Of a stretch of DNA of 64,000 nt, positions 14,660 through 23,739 are shown piece by piece. A program made the translations under genes and the position numbers. The stretch is from SFWF01 sp045638145 (lineage in GTDB: Bacteria; Bacillota; Clostridia; Oscillospirales; Acutalibacteraceae), in NCBI GenBank assembly GCA_045638145.1, contig JAZUAU010000005.1:62001-126000 (forward strand), in the 5' to 3' direction. How positions within the stretch are numbered: the stretch's first letter is position 1; each line of letters starts with the position of its first letter. Under the pieces are notes generated by a model. The model made no database searches, was not told where the DNA came from, and was given only the letters and a program-made list of their open reading frames with translations.

Positions 14660-15187
14660 ATGAAACAGTTTGTTATTTCAATTAGAGTTTTAAACAAATT
14701 CGGCGTACTGACCCGCGTTGCTTCGATGTTCTCCCGAAGAGGATTTAATATAGATAGCCTAACCGTTTCGGCAACAGAAACAGAGGGTGTTTCCCGAATG
14801 ACCATCACCGCAACGGGTGATGATTATGTAAAGAAGCAGATAATTCTTCAGCTAAACCGACTTCACGAGGTTATCGAGATTAGTGAGATGCCTTATGAAA
14901 CAACCCTTGCCCGCGAGCTTCTCCTTATAAAGGTGAAGAATATTTCGAACCATCATCAGGAGATTATGGATGCAGTTAATATCTTCAAGGCAAACATAAT
15001 CGACTACGCACCCGATTCCTTCTGTATCGAGGTAACGGGCGAATCCTCAAAGCTTGATACCTTTATCAGCGTTATGAAGCCCTTCGGCATAATCGAAATG
15101 TGCCGCACAGGCGTTGTAGCATTACAGAGAGGCTCTGACTGTCTACGTGAGATGGATATGACCTATCTGCGCGAATATAAAAAATAA
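14660..15187 (+). CDS. ilvN: Acetolactate synthase small (regulatory) subunit
   Basis: 175 aa, the long form with two ACT-like domains. Binds IlvB, activates it and gives feedback inhibition by valine. The N-terminal ACT domain shows LNKFGVLTRVASMFSRRGFN then IDSLTVS, the usual effector-binding fold. The C-terminal part (residues 85-160: LLIKVKN through IEVTGESSKLDTFI) matches the ALS small-subunit C-terminal domain. 15 bp after ilvB, with GAGAGG upstream; co-transcribed. Confidence 0.95.
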   Translation: MKQFVISIRVLNKFGVLTRVASMFSRRGFNIDSLTVSATETEGVSRMTITATGDDYVKKQIILQLNRLHEVIEISEMPYETTLARELLLIKVKNISNHHQEIMDAVNIFKANIIDYAPDSFCIEVTGESSKLDTFISVMKPFGIIEMCRTGVVALQRGSDCLREMDMTYLREYKK

Positions 15188-15222
15188 ACAAATTCTAAAA
15201 GAATTTAAAGGAGTAAATTAAA

Positions 15223-16245
15223 ATGTCAAATCAAAGAATGTTTTATGAATCAGATTGTAATCTCGACCTTCTCTCGGGCAAGACCGTTGCTATCATCGGT
15301 TATGGATCACAGGGTCACGCTCACGCAAAGAATCTTCGTGATTCGGGCGTTAAGGTAATCATTGGTCTTTATGAAGGCTCCAAGAGTGCTCTCAAGGCAA
15401 AGGCTGATGGCTTCGAGGTTTACAATACCGCAGAGGCAACCCGTCAGGCTGACATCGTTATGATTCTTATTAACGATGAGTATCAGGCAAAGGTTTACAA
15501 GAACGAAATCGCTCCCAACCTCCGAGAGGGTATGACCGTTGCTTTTGCACACGGCTTCAATATCCACTTCCAGCAGATTGTTGTTCGCGATGACTGCAAC
15601 GTTATTATGATTGCACCCAAGGGTCCCGGACACACAGTACGCAGTGAGTATCAGGTTGGCAAGGGTGTTCCTTGTCTTGTAGCCGTTCATCAGGATGCTA
15701 CCGGCAATGCTCTTGAGCTTGGCCTTGCTTATGCACTCGGAATCGGCGGCGCTCGTGCGGGTGTTCTCGAAACTACCTTCAGAACCGAGACCGAAACCGA
15801 CCTCTTCGGCGAGCAGGCAGTTCTTTGCGGTGGTGTTTGCGCACTTATGCAGGCAGGCTTCGAAACCCTCGTTGAGGCAGGCTACGACCCCAGAAACGCT
15901 TACTTTGAGTGTATCCACGAGATGAAGCTCATCGTTGACCTTATCTATCAGTCGGGCTTCGCCGGAATGAGATATTCTGTTTCCAACACTGCTGAATACG
16001 GCGACTACATAACAGGTCCTAAGATTATCACCGAGGAAACCAAGAAGACCATGAAGAAGATTCTTTCTGACATTCAGGATGGCTCCTTCGCAAAGGAATT
16101 CTTACTTGATATGTCCGAGGCAGGCGGTCAGGCTCACTTCAAGGCTATGAGAAAGCTTGCATCTGAGCACTGCTCTGAGAAGGTTGGCGAGGATGTAAGA
16201 AAGCTTTACACCTGGAACGACGAAGAAAAATTTATTAACAATTAA
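15223..16245 (+). CDS. ilvC: Ketol-acid reductoisomerase
   Basis: 340 aa, class I (short) form. Converts acetohydroxy acids to dihydroxy acids by magnesium-dependent alkyl shift and NAD(P)H reduction. The Rossmann motif IIGYGSQGHAHAKNLRDSG sits at residues 25-43; metal ligands appear in TETDLFGEQAVLCGG and FECIHEMKLIVDLIY. Start supported by AAAGGAG upstream. Its stop codon is immediately followed by a heptamer repeat array, and 174 bp separate it from ilvD, the only large gap in the operon. Confidence 0.97.
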   Translation: MSNQRMFYESDCNLDLLSGKTVAIIGYGSQGHAHAKNLRDSGVKVIIGLYEGSKSALKAKADGFEVYNTAEATRQADIVMILINDEYQAKVYKNEIAPNLREGMTVAFAHGFNIHFQQIVVRDDCNVIMIAPKGPGHTVRSEYQVGKGVPCLVAVHQDATGNALELGLAYALGIGGARAGVLETTFRTETETDLFGEQAVLCGGVCALMQAGFETLVEAGYDPRNAYFECIHEMKLIVDLIYQSGFAGMRYSVSNTAEYGDYITGPKIITEETKKTMKKILSDIQDGSFAKEFLLDMSEAGGQAHFKAMRKLASEHCSEKVGEDVRKLYTWNDEEKFINN

Positions 16246-16279
16246 GGGCAAAGGGCATAGGGCCCAGGGCCGAGGGATA
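16245..16279 (+). repeat. Five-unit degenerate heptamer array (AGGGCNN)
   Basis: Starting on the last base of the ilvC stop codon, five consecutive 7-mers read AGGGCAA, AGGGCAT, AGGGCCC, AGGGCCG and AGGGATA. The rest of the ilvC-ilvD gap holds an 8-bp hairpin (GTGTGGGG 16281-16288 with CCCCACAC 16295-16302), a 5-bp GC hairpin (GACCG 16321-16325 with CGGTC 16336-16340), and a long weak stem (AGAGAAAT near 16348 with ATTTCTCT near 16392). No good T-tract follows, so it is read through or acts as a processing signal. Confidence 0.7.
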
Positions 16280-16419
16280 TGTGTGGGGCAGAAGCCCCAC
16301 ACCCCTCTATATAACCTAGGGACCGGCGTCCTCGACGGTCGGTTAAAGAGAAATGTAAAAGAGATACAAAAAGACTTTGGGTTTGTTTTATATTTCTCTA
16401 AAATATTGGAGGTAAATTT

Positions 16420-18081
16420 ATGCGTAGCGATATTATGAAAAAAGGCCCTGAGAGAGCACCTCAGCGTTCGCTTTTAAAGGCGGCAGGATATTCCGATAAC
16501 GAAATCAAAAAGCCTCTTATCGGTATTGTTAATTCCTTTAACGAAATAGTACCCGGTCACGTTCACCTTGAAAGAATTTCGAGAGCGGTTAAGGACGGTG
16601 TACTTGCGGCAGGCGGAACTCCTATGGAGTTCAATACAATTGCCGTTTGCGACGGTCTTGCAATGGGACACGAGGGTATGAAATACTCTCTTGTAACAAG
16701 AGAGATTATTGCCGACAGCGTTGAGTGTATGGCAAAGGCTCACGCACTTGACGGACTTGTTTTTATCCCCAACTGTGACAAGATTGTCCCCGGTATGATT
16801 ATGGCGGCTTGCCGACTTAATATTCCCGCAATCTTCGTTTCTGGCGGTCCTATGCTATCGACTTGTGAATTTAACGGCAGACCGATGGATCTGAATAGTG
16901 TTTTTGAAGCGGTTGGCGCTTATAAAAACGGTACTATAAACGAGGATGAGCTCTCCTTTGTTGAGGGTAACGCTTGCCCCGGTTGTGGCTCTTGCTCGGG
17001 TATGTTTACCGCAAACAGTATGAACTGCCTCTCCGAAGCACTCGGAATCGCACTTCGTGGAAACGGAACAATCCCCGCAGTACACGGTGCCCGTCAGCGT
17101 CTTGCAAAGGCGGCAGGCGAACAGATTATGACCCTTGTTGAAAAGGACATCAAGCCACTTGATATAATCAACGAAAAGTCACTTCGCAATGCACTTACAG
17201 TTGATATGGCGCTCGGCTGCTCAACAAACTCTGCACTCCACCTCGCAGCAATCGCACACGAGGCGCATATCGATTTCGACCTACATATGATTAACGAAAT
17301 CAGCGAAAAGACGCCCAATCTTTGCCACCTTGCTCCCGCAGGACATCATCATATGCAGGACCTTGAGGCTGCAGGCGGTGTTTATGCAGTTATGGGTGAG
17401 TTAAGTTACGCAGGCTACCTTGAAACCGATGCCTTAACCGTAACAGGCAAAACGGTAGCCGAGAATATTAAGGGTTGCCGCTCACAGAATACCGACGTTG
17501 CAAAAACAGTAGCCGAGCCTTACACCAAAACAGGCGGTCTTGCCGTGCTTTACGGCTCACTTGCACCGAACGGCTCGATTGTAAAACGAAGCGCCGTTGC
17601 TCCCGAAATGCTAAAACACTCGGGTCCCGCAAAGGTGTTCGACAGCGAGGAAGAAGCAATCAAGGTTATTTATGAAGGCGGAATCAAGCCGGGCGACGTT
17701 GTTGTTATTCGCTATGAAGGTCCTGCAGGCGGTCCCGGAATGAGAGAAATGCTTTCTCCCACCTCTGCAATCGCAGGAATGGGACTTGATAAGGAGGTTG
17801 CACTTATTACCGACGGTAGATTCTCTGGTGCTACCCGCGGTGCCGCAATCGGTCACACCTCTCCTGAGGCGGTTGATGGCGGTCCTATCGCTTATGTAAG
17901 GGACGGCGATATCATCGAAATTGATATCCCCAACTACTCTATTTCCCTCAAGGTTTCCGATGAGGAAATGGCAAAGAGAAAGGCTGAAACTGAACTTAAG
18001 ATTAAAACTAACCTTACAGGTTATTTAAAGAAATATGCGAAATTAGTCAGCTCGGCTGATAAAGGCGCAATAATCGAATAA
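16420..18081 (+). CDS. ilvD: Dihydroxy-acid dehydratase
   Basis: 553 aa. Dehydrates dihydroxy acids to the 2-oxo acid precursors of valine and isoleucine, using an Fe-S cluster and Mg. Cluster cysteines are visible in FIPNCDKIVPGM and GNACPGCGSCSGMFTANSMN, and the C-terminal IALITDGRFSGATRG-type signature appears as VALITDGRFSGATRGAAIGH. TTGGAGG precedes the ATG. leuA follows after 10 bp. The oxygen-sensitive cluster type suits an anaerobe. Confidence 0.97.
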   Translation: MRSDIMKKGPERAPQRSLLKAAGYSDNEIKKPLIGIVNSFNEIVPGHVHLERISRAVKDGVLAAGGTPMEFNTIAVCDGLAMGHEGMKYSLVTREIIADSVECMAKAHALDGLVFIPNCDKIVPGMIMAACRLNIPAIFVSGGPMLSTCEFNGRPMDLNSVFEAVGAYKNGTINEDELSFVEGNACPGCGSCSGMFTANSMNCLSEALGIALRGNGTIPAVHGARQRLAKAAGEQIMTLVEKDIKPLDIINEKSLRNALTVDMALGCSTNSALHLAAIAHEAHIDFDLHMINEISEKTPNLCHLAPAGHHHMQDLEAAGGVYAVMGELSYAGYLETDALTVTGKTVAENIKGCRSQNTDVAKTVAEPYTKTGGLAVLYGSLAPNGSIVKRSAVAPEMLKHSGPAKVFDSEEEAIKVIYEGGIKPGDVVVIRYEGPAGGPGMREMLSPTSAIAGMGLDKEVALITDGRFSGATRGAAIGHTSPEAVDGGPIAYVRDGDIIEIDIPNYSISLKVSDEEMAKRKAETELKIKTNLTGYLKKYAKLVSSADKGAIIE

Positions 18082-18091
18082 GGAGACCCTT

Positions 18092-19591
18092 ATGAGCAGA
18101 ATTAAGATTTTTGATACGACACTTCGTGACGGCGAACAGTCACCCGGTTGCAGTATGAATTTACAGGAGAAGCTTCAGGTTGCTTCTCAGCTTGAAAAGC
18201 TTGGCGTAGATATTATCGAGGCAGGCTTTGCGATTTCCTCTCCCGGAGATTTCGAGTCTGTAAAATCTATTGCAGGTCTTGTAAAAAACTGCGCCGTTGC
18301 ATCCCTCTCACGTGCTCTTGAAAAGGATATTGATGTAGCTTGGGAAGCTGTAAAGATTGCAGCAGACCCCAGAATTCATACCTTTATTGCAACAAGCCCC
18401 GTACATATGGAATATAAGCTTAAAATGAGCCCCGAGCAGGTAATCGAGCGTACTCGCGAAATGGTAAAATATGCCGCAAAGTATACATCTAACATTGAGT
18501 TTTCTTGTGAAGACGCAATGAGAAGCGACCCCGATTTCCTCGTTCGCGTATGCGATGCCGCAATCAAGAGTGGTGCGAAGGTTCTCAATATTCCCGATAC
18601 AGTAGGCTATACCACACCTGCCGAGATGAAGGCTGTGATTGAATATCTTATAGCTAATGTTCCTGATAGCGACAAGGTTGAGTTTTCGGTTCACTGCCAT
18701 AACGACCTTGGTATGGCGGTAGCAAATGCCCTCGGCGGTGTTCAGGGCGGTGCTTTACAGATTGAATGTACTGTAAACGGACTTGGCGAGCGTGCAGGCA
18801 ACACCTCACTCGAAGAGGTTGTAATGGCTATTAAAACCCGTCCCGACCTCTATGCAGAGCCTCCGAGAATCGACACAACACAGATTTACAGAACGAGCAA
18901 GCTCGTTTATAACATTATCGGTCAGTCGGCACCCCACAATAAGCCCATTGTCGGTGCAAATGCTTTTGCCCACGAATCGGGTATCCATCAGCACGGTGTT
19001 CTTGCCAACAAATCAACTTACGAGATTATGACTCCCGAATCGGTTGGTATCAAGACCAATCAGATGGTACTTGGCAAGCACTCGGGCAAGCACGCCTTTT
19101 CCGAGAGATTAAAGGAACTCGGCTATGACCTTAACGATGACAAGATTATTGAGGTTTTTGGCAAATTTAAGGAGCTTTGCGATAAGAAAAAGAGCGTTAC
19201 CGACGGCGATATCGAGGCTCTCGTTTCCAACACAGAGGTTGTAGACGGAAAGTATAAGCTCGTTTCCTTTGACGTTCGTACAATGGGTAAGGTTGGCGTT
19301 TGCTCGTCTATCTGCCTTAAAAAGGATGACGGCTTTGTAGAGGAGAACAGCCTTGGCGATGGTGCTATCGATGCACTCTATGCCGCAATTGACAAGATTG
19401 TTTGTCCTCCCGAGCATACACTCGATAAGTTTAATATCAGCGCAGTTTCGGAAGGTAAAGATACCCTCGGCGAAGTAACACTGAAACTACAGAGCGGCGG
19501 CAAGACCTATTCTGGTCGTGGACTTTCAACCGATATTATCGAAGCAGGTATTATGGCTTATCTTAATGCAATAAATAAACTTATGCAGTAA
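18092..19591 (+). CDS. leuA: 2-isopropylmalate synthase
   Basis: 499 aa. Condenses acetyl-CoA with 2-oxoisovalerate, committing carbon to leucine. The TIM-barrel catalytic domain opens with IFDTTLRDGEQSPGCSMN (DTTLRDGEQ signature) and contains the metal-binding HCHNDLGMAVAN and NGLGERAGNTSLEE. The C-terminal 120 residues form the LeuA regulatory dimer domain, where leucine feedback usually acts. GGAGA upstream of the ATG; tightly packed between ilvD and leuC. Confidence 0.97.
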   Translation: MSRIKIFDTTLRDGEQSPGCSMNLQEKLQVASQLEKLGVDIIEAGFAISSPGDFESVKSIAGLVKNCAVASLSRALEKDIDVAWEAVKIAADPRIHTFIATSPVHMEYKLKMSPEQVIERTREMVKYAAKYTSNIEFSCEDAMRSDPDFLVRVCDAAIKSGAKVLNIPDTVGYTTPAEMKAVIEYLIANVPDSDKVEFSVHCHNDLGMAVANALGGVQGGALQIECTVNGLGERAGNTSLEEVVMAIKTRPDLYAEPPRIDTTQIYRTSKLVYNIIGQSAPHNKPIVGANAFAHESGIHQHGVLANKSTYEIMTPESVGIKTNQMVLGKHSGKHAFSERLKELGYDLNDDKIIEVFGKFKELCDKKKSVTDGDIEALVSNTEVVDGKYKLVSFDVRTMGKVGVCSSICLKKDDGFVEENSLGDGAIDALYAAIDKIVCPPEHTLDKFNISAVSEGKDTLGEVTLKLQSGGKTYSGRGLSTDIIEAGIMAYLNAINKLMQ

Positions 19592-19610
19592 TTTTACGAG
19601 GTGATATAAG

Positions 19611-20873
19611 ATGGGTATGACAATGACCCAAAAGGTACTCGCAGCACACGCAGGATTAGAAAAGGTTGAAGCAGGCGAGCTTATTCTCGCTAATCTCGAC
19701 CTCGTTCTCGGTAACGACATAACCTCTCCCGTGGCTATTGCCGAGTATAACAAGCTTGGTATTGAAAAGGTATTCGACTCTGAAAAGGTAACTATGGTAA
19801 TGGACCATTTTGCTCCGAATAAGGACATTAAGGCTGCCGAGCAGTGCAAAATGTGTCGTAATTTCTGCGGCGAGCAGGACATTACACATTTTTACGATGT
19901 AGGTCAGATGGGAATTGAACATGCACTCCTCCCCGAAAAGGGACTTGTCGTGTCTGGCGATATTGTAATCGGTGCAGACTCTCACACCTGCACCTACGGT
20001 GCTCTCGGTGCCTTCTCAACCGGTGTCGGCTCAACCGATATGGCGGCAGGAATGGCAACGGGCAAGGCTTGGTTCAAGGTTCCTTCTGCAATTAAGTTCG
20101 AGCTTAAGGGCGAGCTTCAGCCCTATGTTTCGGGCAAGGATGTCATTCTCCACATTATCGGAATGATTGGCGTTGACGGCGCGCTTTACCGCTCGATGGA
20201 GTTTACCGGCGAAGGACTTCATAACCTTTCTATGGAAGACAGACTTTGTATGGCTAATATGGCTATCGAAGCAGGCGCAAAGAACGGAATTTTTGAGGTT
20301 GACGATAAGACCCTCGAATACGTAAAGGAACACTCAAACCGTGAGCCCGTGGTTTTCAAGGCTGACGAAGATGCAGTTTACGATGAGGAATATATAATTG
20401 ATTTGTCGAGTATCGAGCCAACTGTTTCTTATCCTCATCTTCCCGAAAATACCCACCTTGCAAAGGATTCGGGCGATATAAAAATCGACCAGGTTGTAAT
20501 CGGTTCTTGCACAAACGGCAGAATAGAGGATATGATTGCCGCTGCCGAAATCTTAAAGGGCAAAAAGGTTGCAGATAACGTTCGCTGTATCGTTATTCCT
20601 GCAACTCAGAAGATTTATTTAGAGGCTATGGAGCAGGGTCTCCTTAAAATATTCATCGAAGCCGGTGCGGCAGTATCCACTCCCACCTGCGGACCTTGTC
20701 TTGGAGGTCACATGGGCATTCTTGCGGCAGGTGAGCGTGCGGTTGCAACAACAAACCGAAACTTTGTCGGCAGAATGGGTCACGTAAGCTCCGAAATTTA
20801 TCTTGCCTCTCCCGCAGTTGCCGCAGCTTCGGCAATAACGGGCAGAATTACAGACCCGAGGGAGGTAATGTAA
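19611..20873 (+). CDS. leuC: 3-isopropylmalate dehydratase large subunit
   Basis: 420 aa, the size of the HacA/LeuC2 type. With LeuD it isomerises 2- to 3-isopropylmalate through a [4Fe-4S] cluster. Seen: VIGADSHTCTYGALGAFSTG, the cluster cysteine in VIGSCTNGRIEDM and the pair in TPTCGPCLGGHMG. GAGGTGATATAAG precedes the ATG; leuD begins one base after its stop, implying translational coupling of the two subunits. Confidence 0.96.
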   Translation: MGMTMTQKVLAAHAGLEKVEAGELILANLDLVLGNDITSPVAIAEYNKLGIEKVFDSEKVTMVMDHFAPNKDIKAAEQCKMCRNFCGEQDITHFYDVGQMGIEHALLPEKGLVVSGDIVIGADSHTCTYGALGAFSTGVGSTDMAAGMATGKAWFKVPSAIKFELKGELQPYVSGKDVILHIIGMIGVDGALYRSMEFTGEGLHNLSMEDRLCMANMAIEAGAKNGIFEVDDKTLEYVKEHSNREPVVFKADEDAVYDEEYIIDLSSIEPTVSYPHLPENTHLAKDSGDIKIDQVVIGSCTNGRIEDMIAAAEILKGKKVADNVRCIVIPATQKIYLEAMEQGLLKIFIEAGAAVSTPTCGPCLGGHMGILAAGERAVATTNRNFVGRMGHVSSEIYLASPAVAAASAITGRITDPREVM

Positions 20874-20874
20874 A

Positions 20875-21369
20875 ATGCGTTTTGACGGAATAGTTATAAA
20901 ATACGGCGATAATGTTGATACCGACGTTATCATCCCTGCAAGATACCTTAACACCATTGATAAAAAAGAGCTCGCTTCTCACTGTATGGAGGACCTCGAC
21001 AAAACCTTTATTACTCGTGTAAAGCCGGGGGATATAATGGTTGCAGGAAACAACTTCGGTTGCGGCTCCTCCCGAGAACACGCGCCCATTGCTATTAAGG
21101 AAAGCGGAATCTCTTTAGTTATTGCCAAGAGCTTTGCAAGAATTTTCTACCGGAATTCTATCAATATTGGTCTTGCCATTATGGAATGTCCAGAAGCGGT
21201 TGATGGTATTAGCGCGGGTGACAAGGTAGAGGTTGACGTTGATAACGGTATTATTTACAACCGCACAACAGGTGCAGAGTTTAAGACAAAACCCTTCCCC
21301 GAATTCATTCAGAAAATCATCACAAACGGTGGACTTGTTGAGTCTATTAAGGCTGGAATAATCAAATAA
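20875..21369 (+). CDS. leuD: 3-isopropylmalate dehydratase small subunit
   Basis: 164 aa. The swivelling domain of the dehydratase, partner of LeuC. Substrate-binding signature NNFGCGSSREHAPIAIKESG at residues 60-79 and early GDNVDTDVIIPARYLNT. Starts one base after leuC; leuB follows after 10 bp. Confidence 0.96.
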   Translation: MRFDGIVIKYGDNVDTDVIIPARYLNTIDKKELASHCMEDLDKTFITRVKPGDIMVAGNNFGCGSSREHAPIAIKESGISLVIAKSFARIFYRNSINIGLAIMECPEAVDGISAGDKVEVDVDNGIIYNRTTGAEFKTKPFPEFIQKIITNGGLVESIKAGIIK

Positions 21370-21379
21370 GGTGACAAAA

Positions 21380-22453
21380 ATGAAATACAATATAGCACTT
21401 TTAAAGGGTGACGGAATCGGACCCGAAATAGTATCGTCTGCCGTTGAGGTAATGAAAAAGGTAGCTGAAAAATACGGTCACGAATTTTGCTTCACCAATT
21501 ATCTTATCGGCGGAATCGCAATAGATACTGTCGGCGAGGGACTCCCCAAGGAAACGGTTGACGGTTGTCTTGCCGCGGATAGCGTACTGCTCGGTGCGGT
21601 AGGCGGTCCCAAGTGGGATACTCTCCCCGGAAACGAGCGCCCTGAGAAGGCTCTTCTTGGAATCAGAAGCGCCCTCGGACTTTTCACAAATCTTCGTCCC
21701 GCAAAGCTTTATCCCGCACTTAAAGAGGCCTCTCCTCTTCGTGCAGATATCGTAGCAAAGGGCTTTGATATTATGATGGTGCGCGAGCTTACGGGCGGTA
21801 TATACTTCGGCGAGCGTGGACGCCGCGAGGGCAAATACGGTCCCGAGGCTTATGACACCGAGGCTTACAGCGTAATGGAAATTGAGAGAATTGCCCGTGT
21901 TGCTTTTGAAACTGCAATGAAGCGTGATAAGCGAGTTATTTCTGTCGATAAGGCAAATGTTCTTGAATCCTCTCGTCTTTGGCGTGAAACTGTGCACAGA
22001 ATCGCAAAAGACTATCCCGAGGTTACCTGTACCGATATGCTTGTTGACAATACCGCAATGCAGCTTGTCCGCAATCCTGCACAGTTCGATGTGGTTGTAA
22101 CCTCAAATATGTTCGGAGATATCCTCTCGGATGAGGCTTCCCAGATTACGGGTTCTATCGGTATGCTCGCATCGGCTTCTCTCGGCGATACGAAGCGCGG
22201 ACTTTACGAGCCTATCCACGGCTCTGCACCCGATATTGCAGGACAGAATAAGGCAAACCCGATTGCGACAATTCTTTCTGCTGCAATGATGCTTCGCTAT
22301 TCCTTCGATTTAAGTGAAGAGGCCAACTGCATCGAAAAGGCAGTAGATAAGGTTCTCGAAAAGGGCTACCGCACGGCAGACCTTGTGGGTGACAGCGGTG
22401 TAACACCCTTAACATGTATCGAAATGACCACAAAGATACTTGAAGAAATTTAA
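21380..22453 (+). CDS. leuB: 3-isopropylmalate dehydrogenase
   Basis: 357 aa. NAD-dependent oxidative decarboxylation to the leucine 2-oxo acid. GDGIGPEIV at the N-terminus, RELTGGIYFGERG in the middle and DNTAMQLVRNPAQFDVVV with SNMFGDILSDEAS carry the substrate and metal contacts. The ATG at 21380 is preceded by AAGGTGA; a GTG nine bases earlier lies within that site and is less likely. Confidence 0.96.
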   Translation: MKYNIALLKGDGIGPEIVSSAVEVMKKVAEKYGHEFCFTNYLIGGIAIDTVGEGLPKETVDGCLAADSVLLGAVGGPKWDTLPGNERPEKALLGIRSALGLFTNLRPAKLYPALKEASPLRADIVAKGFDIMMVRELTGGIYFGERGRREGKYGPEAYDTEAYSVMEIERIARVAFETAMKRDKRVISVDKANVLESSRLWRETVHRIAKDYPEVTCTDMLVDNTAMQLVRNPAQFDVVVTSNMFGDILSDEASQITGSIGMLASASLGDTKRGLYEPIHGSAPDIAGQNKANPIATILSAAMMLRYSFDLSEEANCIEKAVDKVLEKGYRTADLVGDSGVTPLTCIEMTTKILEEI

Positions 22454-22478
22454 AAGCATAGCTTTTGGAGGCAGAAAA

Positions 22479-23555
22479 ATGCTTAATATTAGAATCGAAA
22501 AAACTTTAACACCCAAGGCAAAGCCCGAGGCAGGCAAGCCTCTTGGCTTTGGAAAGCTTTTTACCGACCATATGTTTGAAATGGATTATTCTATCGAGAA
22601 GGGCTGGCACGACCCGAGAGTAGTACCCTTCCACAACTTAACCCTGTCTCCCGCCGCAATGGTTTTTCACTACGGTCAGGAAATGTTTGAGGGTCTTAAG
22701 GCCTATGTCGGTGCAGACGGAAAGGTTTATATGTTCCGACCCGATATGAATGCAAAGCGCACCAATCAGACAAACGACCGCCTTTGCATCCCAACCCTTT
22801 CCGAAGAGGATTTCGTTGAGGCTATAAAGGCTGTAGTTACTGTAGATAAGGATTGGATTCCGACCGAGCCCGGCACATCACTTTATATCAGACCCTTCAT
22901 CATTGCGACCGATGAATATCTCGGGGTTAAGCCCTCCGATACCTATAAGTTTATGGTAATCCTTTCTCCCTCGGGCGCTTACTATGCAAGCGGAATCAAC
23001 CCAGTCGGAATCTGGATTGAGGATGAATACGTTCGCGCCGTTAAGGGTGGAATGGGCTTTGCAAAGACGGGTGGAAACTACGCTTGCTCTCTTGCGGGTC
23101 AGGTTAAGGCTCATAACGACGGCTACTCTCAGGTACTCTGGCTCGATGGTGTTGAGAGAAAGTATATTGAAGAAGTAGGAGCTATGAACATCTTCTTCAA
23201 AATTGACGGAAAAATCGTTACCCCTATGCTCAACGGTTCAATCCTCCCAGGCGTAACACGTGATTCTGTAATCAAACTTTGTAAGGATTGGGGACTTCCC
23301 GTTGAGGAACGCAGAATTTCTATCGACGAGGTTGCCGAGGCTTACAAATCAGGCAAGCTCGAGGAGGTATTTGGTACTGGTACCGCCGCAGTTATCAGCC
23401 CCGTTGGAAAGCTCCGCTGGAAGGATGAGGTTATGGTTATCAACGACGACAAGATTGGCGAGGTAAGCCAGAGAATCTATGACACCGTAACCGGAATTCA
23501 GTTAGGTAAACTTGAAGACAAGTTCGGTTGGCGCTGTTTCGTTTGCGAAAAGTAA
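22479..23555 (+). CDS. ilvE: Branched-chain amino acid aminotransferase
   Basis: 358 aa, the group II (BCAT) form. Transfers the amino group from glutamate to the three branched-chain oxo acids, the last step for each. Signatures: MVFHYGQEMFEGLKAY, TGGNYACSLAGQVKAH, VEEVGAMN-like IEEVGAMNIFFKIDGK and TPMLNGSILPGVTRDS. TTGGAGG at 22465-22471 fixes the ATG at 22479; the longer frame from 22440 overlaps leuB. Last gene of the ilv-leu operon; a GC-rich hairpin follows. Confidence 0.95.
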   Translation: MLNIRIEKTLTPKAKPEAGKPLGFGKLFTDHMFEMDYSIEKGWHDPRVVPFHNLTLSPAAMVFHYGQEMFEGLKAYVGADGKVYMFRPDMNAKRTNQTNDRLCIPTLSEEDFVEAIKAVVTVDKDWIPTEPGTSLYIRPFIIATDEYLGVKPSDTYKFMVILSPSGAYYASGINPVGIWIEDEYVRAVKGGMGFAKTGGNYACSLAGQVKAHNDGYSQVLWLDGVERKYIEEVGAMNIFFKIDGKIVTPMLNGSILPGVTRDSVIKLCKDWGLPVEERRISIDEVAEAYKSGKLEEVFGTGTAAVISPVGKLRWKDEVMVINDDKIGEVSQRIYDTVTGIQLGKLEDKFGWRCFVCEK

Positions 23556-23574
23556 TCTATATATAATGTATGCA

Positions 23575-23614
23575 CCTGACCCCAAAATACGGGGTCAGGG
23601 CATTGCGCTTTTTT
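23575..23614 (+). terminator. Hairpin at the end of the ilv-leu operon
   Basis: CCTGACCCC (23575-23583) pairs with GGGGTCAGG (23591-23599) around a 7-nt loop; a T-run comes 11 bases later (CTTTTTT). Probably the operon terminator, though the gap before the T-run is unusual. Confidence 0.65.
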
Positions 23615-23666
23615 AAAGAAAGTGAAAAAATCGAAAAAAATATTAAAAAATAATTTAGCACACTAC

Positions 23667-23695
23667 TTGACTAAAGCGAATATTTGTGATAGAAT
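23667..23695 (+). promoter_or_regulatory. Promoter of the his operon
   Basis: TTGACT (23667-23672), a 17-bp spacer and TAGAAT (23690-23695). The leader to hisZ is only about 40 nt, so there is no room for a histidine leader peptide or T-box. Confidence 0.75.
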
Positions 23696-23739
23696 ACCTG
23701 TATTAGTTTTAGTGAAGCAATGTTCGGAAAGGGATTTTT

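Noticed and set aside
23696..23739. Histidine leader peptide or attenuator before hisZ
   Set aside because: The distance from promoter to hisZ is about 40 nt, with no His-codon run and no terminator.
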